Assembly: GCA_964020975.1 (NCBI GenBank)
Contig: OZ026626.1
Coordinates: 10,173,060-10,237,059, forward strand
Direction of reading: 5' to 3'
DNA length: 64,000 bases
From: Hermodice carunculata
Lineage: Eukaryota; Annelida; Polychaeta; Eunicida; Amphinomidae
Position 1 is the first letter of the stretch; each line of letters begins with the position of its first letter. A program made the translations under genes and the position numbers. Of this stretch, positions 1 to 10,861 are shown one piece after another. Below the pieces are notes generated by a model. That model was not told the origin of the DNA. It did no database searches and saw only the letters and a program-made list of their open reading frames with translations.

Positions 1-235
1 TTGGAGCCTTTTTGATAAACTTGCATAAAAATCTGTATGGTATTTCAATTTTATAATGACACTATGACAAGCTTAAAAAAATTATTCGCATATTGCAATT
101 TACAGCTTCTATGGAAATGAAAACCTTTATGGAAGTAGACGGGGAAGAGATGTACTCCCTCGGTGGAGCTGTCTACAACGAGCCAAAGAGGTCGGAACTC
201 CAGGGTTGGGTTCATTTTCACTCTAAAAAACATAC
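1..235. other. intron / window edge, no second exon identified
   Basis: This stretch lies downstream of the CARD-like exon on the minus strand. Positions 93-235 are open on both strands, but I find no acceptor and frame that would continue the exon convincingly. The next exon is probably outside the window. Confidence 0.3.
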
Positions 236-379
236 CTGTATTCTTGAAACCTGGCGTGCTATTAACAATTTGTTCTGTTTCAAATGGTCATACAACCCGT
301 CGTCCATGTTGATTTTTTCTGTCAGGTACACCTGCATCTTTACCAGTATATTCCTGTGAACCTCCTTCATGGTTTCAAC
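236..379 (-). CDS. CARD-like protein, first coding exon (partial gene)
   Basis: On the minus strand a 144-nt interval of 48 open codons is bounded by a good acceptor (pyrimidine-rich, ending TTTTTCTAG, just above 379) and a strong donor CAG/GTATGT at 236/235, in phase 0 at both ends. An ATG at 370-368 in an ACCATG context would start a protein beginning MKEVHRNILVKMQ. The following residues (DDGLYDHLKQNKLLI, then RQVSRIQ) follow the helix pattern of the first half of a caspase-recruitment domain. They resemble the N termini of initiator caspases such as caspase-2 and -9 and of the adaptor RAIDD. The family role would be homotypic assembly of death-signalling complexes; that is inference from 45 residues. 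The rest of the gene should lie left of the window. The exon structure is convincing, the CARD assignment less so. Confidence 0.55.
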
Positions 380-1075
380 CTAGAAAAACGTAAATACATA
401 CAATTATTGCATCTTGCTTCTCGTGTTTAATATTGCACAATTATCAGTAACAGTGACAGAAACCAAGTCGGACAGTATAGACATCAACTAACTGATTTCG
501 GGTAATGATGACATATAATCATTGCAGGACATTTGACTTTTTTCTAGTATTATATAGATTAATGATGAAGATAATTATTAGAGTAAAATAACCGAGTTAG
601 AAAGCTAGCTGTAAAAAATCAGTTTTTGAATATAGATAATTATACCTTTAAGGACCTGGCGCAATCAAGAAGCCTAAAGGCAAGTGAGAATACTTTGTCA
701 TGACAAAGATACATGATTCGTTACTAGCTATGTGCTGTAGTTTTTTTTTAAGTTTGGGCAAGGTTCATGCATAATTTGGACTGCATCCACAGAATCCACA
801 TCTAATACCAGAGTACAATAACTAGACACCAAAATATGAGCGAATGAACATTTGAAAGTATCATGTGCGGTAAAAAGTTAAAGCTTCTAAACTGCCCAGA
901 ATACACTGAGATTAATACGATCTCCAAATACACTGTGTGCACTGGGAATGATTTTCTGGGTACCATATCATTCTGCATGCCCACATTTGTTAACCATATT
1001 GAAATACTGCTGCATTTTCTCACAGCATTGCTCAACATTACTAATTATATCTCCACATCACACACACACACACAC
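380..1075. other. no recognisable feature
   Basis: AT-rich sequence with a short CA run near 1060-1075. Open frames here are short and have no coding character that I can see. It may hold the upstream non-coding exon and promoter of the CARD-like gene, but nothing in the sequence shows this. Confidence 0.3.
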
Positions 1076-1604
1076 ATCTTACGTAACTGTGTTGTGATGA
1101 TAGGACTGAGGGACATTGACTGGAATCCCTGGCCAAGTGGCATCTGTAACAGCCTTGGCTAACCAGACCTGGCCTTGCCACAGGCCACACGGTTGCTTCA
1201 AACCCTCAGTTCAGTATGGGAGACCACAGTGGTTAAACCTTAACCCAGTACAAAGCATATCATGATGCATTTACTTACTGAAGCTTTTACAAATGGCACA
1301 TGGCACACACCACACGCCATGCATCAACTGGTCCTGTTACCCACCTACCCACCCCCGACCCAGATGGAATGGATGACTGAGGGGATTCCCCTCTACCCAG
1401 TGCAGGGTGGAGCTGTCCTGTGGCTATAAAAAGGGCAATGCATGGCCCTATTGGGAGCAAGAGTTTTTACAAGCTAAGTCGGTGAGTCTCCATTCTTACT
1501 GTGCTCCTCTATCTCGATCCACTGTACAATAACGTGATTTAGCGTAGTTATGGTTATATAAAAGTTTTTGCTTAGTGTAGAACCCTGGCACACTACAGAA
1601 AATG
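1076..1604 (+). mobile_element. LTR-like interspersed repeat, copy 1
   Basis: This segment matches 17234-18236 over its length, apart from an insertion in the second copy. Shared blocks begin with a TAACTGTGTTGTG-type sequence and include a run of CACATG/CACACACCACACGCCA, the phrase GAGGGGATTCCCCTCTACCCAGTG, and a TATA box (GGCTATAAAA near 1421). A TATA box inside a repeat of about 500 bp with no coding region suggests a solitary LTR or another promoter-bearing non-coding element. I could not find a clean target-site duplication because the shared ends are imprecise. The family is unknown. Confidence 0.4.
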
Positions 1605-1794
1605 TGTCAATTGATGGGAGTGGTAGGATATATTTCTACCTATACACGCCTGTCTTGCTAGATATTTATTGCTTTTTGTTAATATGTAGATGCTTGAAAG
1701 CTAGAAACCTATTGACCGGTATAGTTGAACTTTACTTCAGCATAGTTATTGAGCACATAGAACATTTTTCATGGCAACATCTGTGGCCGTATTT

Positions 1795-1935
1795 ATAAAA
1801 CTTTACTAAGTCAAGTAAAAAAATTTGGTACTAAGTTCAAATTCTTACTTGACTAAGTGCATTCCATTTTTCTTACTAAGTTCGCATTCATAAATAACCA
1901 AAGGCTATTGCCAACCATTGACTAAGTCTAGTACA
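1795..1935. repeat. cluster of ACTAAGT motifs with imperfect hairpin
   Basis: At least five ACTAAGT/ACTTAGT motifs occur in about 140 bp in both orientations. TTTACTAAGTCAAGTAAA is followed about 20 bp later by its near inverted copy TTACTTGACTAAGTG, so the first 70 bp can fold back. It lies just upstream of the candidate exon at 2014 and could be a small foldback element or a promoter-associated repeat. Confidence 0.35.
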
Positions 1936-2013
1936 AAAATATTCCGATACCCAAGGGGCCTTTATGTCTGTTACCATGGTGATCCGTAATCACCCAGCAG
2001 ACGACAACCGAAA

Positions 2014-2177
2014 ATGGCGGGAAGCAGGGAAGACCCTTACCAGGCGTACCACGTCCTCCTGCTGGTGCAGGAGGTCCTTAACCGCAGAGAGGTGGTGGAA
2101 TCGGCCTTCAGTGAAGGCCTGCATAGAATTTCAAACCTACAGAAAAAGAAAGTGTGGTTGGAAATACAGAAAATTTT
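2014..2177 (+). CDS. candidate first coding exon, unknown protein
   Basis: ATG at 2014 has a favourable context (AAAATGGCG) and opens 54 codons with coding-like composition, beginning MAGSREDPYQAYHVLLLVQE. The frame reaches a perfect donor consensus, AAG/GTAAGT, just after 2177, leaving two bases of a split codon. The peptide is largely helical, with LLLVQEVLNRREVVE followed by a lysine-rich segment. I do not recognise the family. A possible continuation is the acceptor ending GGGTGCAG at 3020, after which the joined frame runs 21 codons to a TAA, with an AATAAA near 3886. That second exon is weaker. Confidence 0.42.
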
Positions 2178-4700
2178 AGAAAGGTAAGTTATGGGATACT
2201 CCTGGCTGCGGGCCGTGCGGCCACTCCGCTATGCCTATGCCACTAAGAAAATATGACCAGCTTAGTGTAGTTTTGACTGCATACAGATGCAACAAAAATG
2301 TAAAATGTGTGGGTTTACTCATATCGTTAATGCTTCTAAATGATTTTTTTTAGTAAACCCTGACCGAGTTTCTAGTTGTTATGTGTACGTGCGTAACACG
2401 TGCCGGATGTTGTTTTTTTGGCGAGTTGAAATCCGGGTCATGTCAATCGAAGATTTATCCTTGAACTTGGGGAAGTCAGAACCAAAACAACCAAAGCATG
2501 TTGTATTGCAGTGAGGGGAGTGTCTCCACAAATTTGCAAAAATGGAGTTATATAATAGTATGGTGCGGTAAGTCATTAATAAGTACGTTACGTGTATGAC
2601 GACAATGCAAAGATCCTCCCGAAAAACCACTGTTTATAATTATACTGGACAACTGTCCGTCAAGTTGGCACTAAAACTGTACTACTACTGTTTTGTTTAC
2701 TTTTGCTGCAACCATTGCAACGAGTTTCAGTTCAGCATCAAACATGCGCTTAGGTCATGTTGGTTAACAGGGTTGTAATTGTAAAAGGTGTTGGTTAGGC
2801 TTCACCGAAACCTAACGTGTAAAACAATGGGACAACCAGTGTCAAAACAAGTGCGGCCTTACTGAAGTTATTATGTACAATAACAATGTACATGTTGTAA
2901 TTGTTGTCTACTACAGCGCCCCACTTCTTGGAGTGTTGGTCACGTCACCATGTTTTGCCCTCACTTGTAAATGAAAAAGTATTTTGCGACTCTCAGTATT
3001 ACCTCTTTTGGGTGCAGGTTACAATTGATAAGAAAGAGTATAGGCTATGAACCGTATGATTACGTTCATTGTGGTGTTCTGTAAATTGTCATGGCGACCA
3101 TGTGGCAAGCATTCAAATCTTCAAATGATAAATAAATCTCACTCCATTTATTAACATTAACAGACATTATAAACAAAATTCATCAGACTGAAAAACAGTT
3201 AACACTAGCATGGCCTGGGTTAATATTACTGAGTTGTGACTAAAATATAACATTGCACATGGTTACGCATAAAATTTAATATGTATAATGACGGCTGTTC
3301 ATTTAACAGTTATCAAATAGATCATGATTGGATTAGTAAAAAAATAACAGTCTCCATTGGTTTGGCGGGATATGGTACCAAGATTTAGCCATCAAAATGA
3401 CAGTATTTATATGGATCGATGGATGTTCATTACAGACATAAATAACTGGGTTTTTCACATTAATCATGATGATCATGATCTTTAAGTGTGTGTTTATGTT
3501 AAATTGAATATACATATAAGGGGATGTTATGTCTACCTCTTTTTCCAATAATCAATAATTCACTGCGACTGAAAGTATAAGCCATTCAAAAACTTACATG
3601 GTTTTAATGGCAACATACCTGCAGTCAATTACTTATTTCATATGAATACAGCCCCAATCCCCTTGATGTCTATGGTCACCCCCTGATAGTAATACCTATA
3701 TTGTGAGTTTTATGCATCATACACTGGTGTCCACCTAGCTGCCATTATGTATTGCTAGACAGTATACAATCATACATGTGTCTTCATAAGATTTTTCAGA
3801 CAATTTTGTTCTGTATATATGTGTATATATTTGATTTTTTATCATGCTGTTTACTAAGCCTACTCATTGTATTAGGTTTATGCCAATAAACGTCTCGTAA
3901 TTTGTTGTATAAGTTTAAACAAGAAGTCATAGAGTAGGTAACATTTAAGACATGTTGTCAGTATTGTGCATTTTAACACCCCTGACAGAGACTAGCCCCA
4001 ACACATGCAAAATGATTTTTCTCGGTCACATTGTCTCACTCAAGGGGTTAAGATTAGAGGAAACAGTAACCAAGCCAGAGTTCTTTAATTATTAGTTTCA
4101 CGAAATCCGCCGACCCTATTTTTGCCAAAATTAGAAGAAAAAAAAAATTAAAATTTTACTCTTTTGCTATTTCCGCCGACCGTCTCGGACAGTTCTGCTA
4201 TTTAAAAAAAAAATCTGGATATTCTGTTCCCACAATCCATGCTTAGAATCCACAGTAAAGTTTTATGAATACGGCCACAGATTCTTACTGCAAGGATCTA
4301 AATACATATGTGTGACAAGACTGTTTTGCTATTATGCCAATGCCATCATTTCCAGACAACTGTCCAGAGCAAAAGCTGCGTGCAGAGGACAAAGAATAGG
4401 GGGACACAAATACTTGATTGGACTGCTAAAGACGCATTGGAGCTACTGATCCTGTATAATAGATGCCTTAGGGAAGCACATTGAAGCTAACTTCAATACT
4501 GATCACGTGTGGTGATTATTGTGCTGGATTGTGCTGCATGTTACCATTATCGCAAAATCACAATGTTAGACTTGTGGTGTTTTCCTTGATGCTCCCTAAA
4601 ATGTGGTGGTACTTTTTCGGTGGACTGTGCTGCTTGTAACTAATGTTGTGGAATTATAGTGTCAAACCAGTAGTGCTTGCTTCAACCTGTGGATAGCCAA
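2178..4700. other. mostly unannotated; possible second exon and 3' UTR
   Basis: The only structure I can support is a possible terminal exon at 3021-3085 joining the frame of the exon at 2014, and a polyadenylation signal (CCAATAAACG) near 3886. Positions 4075-4200 contain two copies of a TCCGCCGACC motif in AT-rich sequence. Nothing else is recognisable. Confidence 0.3.
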
Positions 4701-6612
4701 ATTTGCAAAAAAAAAATGTAGGAAGTTCTGCTTGAAATGTATAAAACCCTTGAGAAAGATCTAGCACCAATGATGGACCAGATGAGCTTCATGAGAGGTT
4801 AGCTCATCTGCAAAAGGAATAAATGATGCTGGTTTGCATGCTGCCAACAGTGCTACACAGAGAGCTGAGCAAGCAGAGGAATTGCAAGATGAGAGAGTGC
4901 ATTTAGCAAGAAGACAAGTCACTCATGCAAAAAAGGGAAAAAGAAATTTTTGACCATGATACAAGGAAGGCCTGTGTACTGTTGACCAGGCAAACCAGCA
5001 AGTTTTGGCCACTGAGAGGGCTGTTGTAAACGCTAACAAGAGGGCAGTGGAAGCTGAGCATAATCTTGTCTTGTATGATCATCCTGCTCTATTGGCTCAG
5101 AGCCAACCAGTTATGTTTCCAGCAGGAAAACAAGCTCAACAGCATGTTTCAGGCCAGGCTGAGCTATTAAATGTTACTGGCTCTTGATTTCTCAAAGTGT
5201 CTATATTTCTTCCTTTCAAAGCACCAAATGTGACCAATTATTCACTTGCTACCGTAAGTTAAGCCAATCAGTTCCAGTCGAGCAACACAAGACGTTTGCA
5301 AGATATACCACTGCTCAGTCCAATTATCTACAATTAAAAAGTCCTGGGAAAGTTTTATTCTTCCATTCAAGACATTACTCCGATATCTCTGCCAGGTGGG
5401 ATGAGCAAGACAAACTGTTCGAACTCCAAAAGTTGCCGTGAAGAACAAACGTTTTGCTACCTGTCCTATGACATTCTTATCTCATATGAGTTCTTGGTCA
5501 GTGCCTTTGATTACCGATTTAAAGAATTCCAATCTACCACTGGTTTAGCCTACAGGAGATGAGCAGAAGTTGAAACCATTGCCTTTGATCACTTTTTGAA
5601 GGCCTTAACTGGTCAACACTCTGAAGAATGACCTTGGCAGGCCATTCCATGTTCATTTAGCACAAATGACAAAAAATGCTAAAAAAACATAGCCCCCCCC
5701 CCCCCACCACCACCACCACTAACCACCACGAAACTACCAACTGGGTCGCCAAGCAAGAACTGGATAAATTTGGAGAAGCGTATAAGGCTTCATTTGACAG
5801 CAAGTTTGATAAAATTGAAGCTTTACAAAAAGGATGTAGAATATTTTGCTGCCGCAAGAAGGGCAACTAAGCCCATGAATACTTGCAGAAATTCTGCAGA
5901 TCAGCAGGAAAACTACAAAGGACCACCCCTACTGGCCAGTTTCTAGGCTGCCAAGGTGCTGCAAAACAAACTGCTTCAGCAGGTATTTCTGTATTATTGC
6001 CAATGATAACAAATGGAACCAATGCAAATATGTCGGTTGATACAGGTGCAGAAGTTGCTATTAGACCAACCAATTTGTTTAAATGGATAAGAGACACAAT
6101 GTGACGACCAGAGGGTCACACCCAGGGCCAATGTTAAAACAGAGGTAGTGCACTGTGGGCAAGTGACTGTTGATGGACTAACGTAGCGTTAAGGCATGTG
6201 AACAGCCATGAGTTCAATCTTGATGTTTTTGAGGCACCCATAGGTGATGATGCACTCCTTGGTATGGATTTTTTGTATGTTCACAACTTGTCCTAAAGGT
6301 GAAAGGGGATAACAAATTGAGAGACATTTAGTTCCACGTGGAGTGCAAAGATTACCTGCACGTCTTGGGGTGAAACTCATCCAAGACCCTTTGGTTCTAG
6401 CATACAGTGAATTTGTAATGGGAAGTGTTGCCAATCTTAAGCTAGTTGGATTAAAATTTGGACTCTTGAACCACATCTCCAAGGACTCAGTACAAATCAA
6501 ACCATAATAGGAACTACACTGGCTGACACTCAGAGAAATGACATTACAATACCTATCAGAGAGATGGATGCTAGTTGTGAGTGCACTATGTTTTATAAAG
6601 ATACCAATAATG

Positions 6613-6829
6613 GGGGGGGGCAAGGGTATTTTCGTGACTCGTGATCCTATCTTTTTATTTTCCGTGATCTGTGAAACAATAAAATTAATTTTTGGGATTC
6701 GTGATTAAACCATTGTTCGTGAATCGTGAATATGCATATAAGCAGAATAATTTTTACTGTGAACTGTGAAAACATTTTTCCCCCTGTGAACTGTGATCAA
6801 GACCCCCCCCCCCCTTGCCCCCCCCCCCT
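6613..6829. mobile_element. 217-bp hAT-type MITE with G/C-run termini
   Basis: The element begins with a run of G followed by CAAGGG and ends with the inverse, CCCTTG followed by a run of C, so its termini are inverted repeats. It is flanked by a perfect 8-bp direct repeat, CAATAATG, at 6605-6612 and 6830-6837. An 8-bp target duplication is characteristic of hAT transposons. The interior is made of degenerate CGTGAATCGTGA-like motifs and encodes nothing. It sits inside the Gypsy fossil and is therefore younger than it. Confidence 0.65.
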
Positions 6830-8383
6830 CAATAATGCCTGCCTGCATGAGGTTTAGAATGTTGAACTAATACCTGAAAATGAAAACAATGAGAACAGTG
6901 ACCAAAACTGACTTCCTTCTGTTTGCTGCAGGGGCTACTAAACATTATGGGTTGGACAACAAACATGTACAGATACACTGGCCTGACCCTGTCAAAAGCT
7001 GTATACAGAAACAGTGCTTTATTATGTGCCGAGCAAAAGGATGAAGTGTATTCTTGTTAGACAGACATGAACAGATGCTTTCCAAATCCCCACAATACCT
7101 TGGTCAGCCTCCAATGGTGACTCATGCAATTGACACTTGGAATGCTAAACCCATAAAACAGATGCCTAGAGGCCCCATTATTGCTTTTGAAGGTGAAAAA
7201 GAAAAGATCATGCAGAGGCAGCTAGAGGCACAGTTGCTTAAGCCTTTAACATATGCATGGGCCTCTCGTATGGTTTATGTATGTAAGAAAAATCAGACCT
7301 TAACGACCCTGTGTGAGACTACTAAGAAGGACGCATGATAATTACCACGTATCGATGATTGTTTGGACTGCCTGATAGGACCTAAGCTGTTTGTGTGACT
7401 AGATGGCAACTGTTAGCAGTTTTACTTTTCCAGCAATGTTTCCGGCATAACAGCAAGTTTGTAATACATGCCAAACTTAGTGGGCAAATGACTGACCCAT
7501 ATATAGGAAAGGGGATGAAATGGTTTACAACCTCGCATAAACATCCACCACAGGATAAGGTGGAAGGAGAGAGCCCTGCTACAGGGCAATTATGGCTGTC
7601 ATGGGTCCAACTGGAAATGGTGAATGGACTGTTATATAGGTGTGATGGCATCAATGAAGTGGGGTCTTACCTAAAGCTTTTATTTTTGTTCCCAAGGGGG
7701 TGCAGGAAACTCTATTGCAAGCTGGCCATAATGTAGTGATCTCTGGACATGTAGGTATGAACAAGACAGTGAGTGAATTGAAAAGTGCTTCCATTTGTAT
7801 AAGAAGAAGGAAGCTGTAAACCAATGCCCACAATGTGGGGTGAGAAAATGACCTCACAAAATGCCATGAGTGGCACAAGCAAGCTACTCTGTTCCCATGG
7901 ATCATATTGACCCTTTTCCTTTATGTGATTCAAGATACGGTTACGTACTTGTTGTGGCTGACTATTTCACAAAGCAGGCAGCTGCATATGCTTTGGTGAA
8001 CCGGACTACAGAAACTGTTGCCACTGCCCTGGTGAACAAATTCATAGCCCAGATGGGTATGCCCTTGACCATTTTATCTAATTAAGGTAGGCAGTTTAAA
8101 TCAAACCTGTTTCAGCAGATGTGTAAATTATTGGGAACAGACAAGACACAGAAGTCTCCTTTCCACCCTGCTAGTAACGGTACCATGGATCACCTGAAAT
8201 ATACCCTCACTTGTGATATCACCAAAAACTTGCTACATATATTTGCAAATTTTGATTTCTCAATATTGATTCATTTATACACCTTACCTGGGGGACAAAG
8301 TGGGTAAATTCCCTGGCGTGTTTATCATTCTGGTATGACTGGCCCAAATCCAGTCCTTTACACCTACCATTTCACATTGGAAC

Positions 8384-8560
8384 ATGAAATCGGTAAATGG
8401 GCGTCCCTTCTTTTGCCCGACCAAAGCGAGCTCTGACTACACTGAGGCATTCAAACACCTGTTTTTTCATAATCTCCACAGTCTTTTCTGCCACCAACTT
8501 GCCTGCTGGTCTAACTTTGGCATCATGTCGGTCTGTTGCAAGTTTGTGTGGAAAACTGGG
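8384..8560 (-). other. unexplained 58-codon open frame inside the Gypsy interval
   Basis: Reading the minus strand between the integrase core and integrase tail of the fossil gives an uninterrupted frame of about 58 codons. It includes KLATDRHDAKVRPAGKLV and later VVRARFGRAKEGTP. Composition is coding-like and the opposite strand does not resemble retroelement protein here. I do not recognise it. It could be a captured exon or part of another element inserted into the fossil. Confidence 0.25.
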
Positions 8561-9856
8561 TCAGCAACCTCAACAATCTCGCTTTCAACACCATTTGTTT
8601 TTTCTTTTGAGATCCCTTGCAAATAATATCAGGTTTTTTTATTACTGTTTACATGGATGATTGCTCTGGCTCTTTTTCTATACCAAAATGTCACATTTTG
8701 ACTACTTCTTAACTGTGATTCATAAAGAGTGCACTCTTCTCTGCACTCACTGCACGATTCCTCAATAGATGCTTTTTAACGTGGCGGGCTCAGTCATGTG
8801 ATCGTATTGTATGGCTGTTGTGTTAATAACGTGATAATTTGACCTATAAGGGCTCTTTTCATCACTGCTATCAAAACGGCATTTCCACACAAAAAAGAAG
8901 ATTCTAAAAGTTTTAGGAACTGTATTTTATGTTGCTACTATTGTTGGACATGAAATGTTCTGCTAAAGATAGAAAGTTGCCCCATGGGAAAGCAGCAAAG
9001 GAAATAAAGTTGCCTTACACGAACAAAAGTTGCCCAGGGCACCTAGACACCCGTTAATTTTGAACCCTGCTTGCTCATTAAATTTGTGCTTGGAAGACCC
9101 CTCAGGAACCAAACTGAACCTGTATTATCAGATTCTCTGCAAGCCTCTATGTTGAAAATGTCCATACACAGATGATGGCTGAATAGGATATTGTCCGCAG
9201 AAACCTAAACAAAACCCAAGAAAGGCAAAAGAGGCATTTGATATCCCTCTTTCTGTGAATAAATACAAAGTCGGCGACCTTGTGTACTTGACTCTACAAG
9301 GATCTTGAGTAAAAGTTCAAAATTCAAATCAGGTATTTGAATGGTTTTATGTGTAATCATTGAGATATACAGTGATTCCAAGTGAAGGCTGGTCCAAAAA
9401 GCAAGCCAAAGATTCTCCACCATAATTGATTGAAACCTTATGTGAGGCCCAAATTGCTAAAGGGGTGCAGTCAGCTCAGAAGAATAACGAGAAGGAAAAA
9501 GAAAAGCAAGGCAATCCAGAACTCAAAGAATAGTTTGCAGAATGATTAACCTTAAAAAAAAACGAAGGGTTAAACCCAAAAGTGAAGGACCATGAGAAAA
9601 CTTATGCAGACACGTTCACCCCCAAGGACACAAGAACATGGAAACACTCAGACAGAGAAGTTAGAACGAGTGTGCAGGAATTAATGAGACTAGTACCTTG
9701 AGTGTTGGGCTACAGATTAAGTGAACCCCCAAGAGGCATACAGAAGTCCCCAAGAAGTCCAAGGAAGAGGACACCACAAGACAGACACCAATGTCAATAA
9801 TAAACATCATTGTGTTCCTAAGCCCTAGAATATCATATAAAAGTGTTGAGGAACCT

Positions 9857-10856
9857 CTTCAGGATTCAGGATTCAGGATTTTCAGGATTCAGGGGTATTC
9901 ATTTGACCAAATTCGTTACAATTGGATAACATTCATTAAACACAAAGGTACATAAAATTCAACTGAAGATATAAACATAAATAGGTCAGGGAGACACACA
10001 TTAAGATCTTTGCTAGATCGCTAGCTTGTGTGCCACATTGGTACAATGAAAAGTAAGCAAAATGTGATCATTTACAATAATTTTGTTTTAACTAAAGAGT
10101 AAATAAAATGTCAATGTCTAATTAGAGTTGCATACATAACAGTTCGGAATATAACAGGTTTCATCGTCATTCATCAGATATTGTTTCTTAACATAGTATG
10201 AAAAACTAAAATAGCTGTGTGTATGTATTTTTTCCAAGATATTTTCAGGAGTTCAATTTAAAAGTCGTACAATGCCATGTCTTCAACATTTCCAAGCAAA
10301 ACTACGTCTCGTACGTGTTACAAATATTTGTTGTCTTCTGGTATAATGGTCATGTAATTGTGGAGTTGGCATGATTTGTATATCATCGAAATAAATCGGG
10401 AGCTGCTGATTTTTTAATTTGTAATAAAATTTCAAAATTTGTAAATTAAATAAATATTCTAATTTCAATAAATTTCTGGCTTTAAGAATAGGTTCCGAAT
10501 GAGCATTATACTTGCTGTGATGGATTTTCCGAACAGCCCTTTTTTGGAGCTTGACTAACCTGTTATGTTTATGTCCCCAAATAAGAATACCATAATTAAA
10601 TCTAGGAAGAATCAGGGAATTATAAATTGTTTGTTGTATGTAGGAAGGAAGAATTTTTTATAATTTGTTCATGATACCAATAGTCTGAGAAATTTTTGAA
10701 GCGATTTTCTGAATATGATTATTCCAACTCAAAAATTGGTCAATTATTATGCCAAGGAAATCATCAATTTTTATAGTAGGGATTGTAACTTTTCTTTGAT
10801 GTTTATGCAAAACCATAAACTTGGTTTTTTTGACGTTTAAAGATAATTTATTCACC
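9857..10856 (-). mobile_element. 5'-truncated LINE, 3' part of reverse transcriptase
   Basis: Minus-strand translation gives the end of a LINE reverse transcriptase: NKLSLNVKKTKFMVLHKHQ, then FLGIIIDQFLSWNNHIQKIA, YGILIWGHKHNRLVKLQKRA and KLEYLFNLQILKFYYKLKNQ. This is the palm-thumb and C-terminal region of the jockey/CR1/L2 group. The 3' end is marked by a short 7-bp microsatellite (TTCAGGA units on the plus strand, 9857-9893), as expected for LINEs with microsatellite tails. The element is truncated at 10856, where it meets another LINE head to head. Its frame is broken in several places. Confidence 0.75.
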
Positions 10857-10861
10857 TTTAA

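Larger units (their letters stand above)
4730..9700 (+). mobile_element. Ty3/Gypsy LTR-retrotransposon fossil
   Basis: A heavily decayed element on the plus strand. In order it shows a charged, coiled-coil-like gag region (about 4730-5860), an aspartic protease block with VDTGAEVAI (about 6030), the start of a reverse transcriptase (7100-7420), the linker before integrase (about 7540-7740), the integrase core (about 7870-8310; VLVVADYFTKQAAAYAL is diagnostic), and the integrase tail (about 9220-9500; YKVGDLVYLTL). The order pro-RT-RNaseH-INT is that of Ty3/Gypsy. Flanking LTRs were not identified. It is broken by well over ten disabling changes and looks old. It carries a short MITE at 6613-6829 and possibly foreign DNA at about 8380-9190. 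Confidence 0.75.

Noticed and set aside
1795-1935. ACTAAGT cluster as a promoter operator
   Set aside because: No supporting spacing or TATA box; a small foldback repeat explains it as well.
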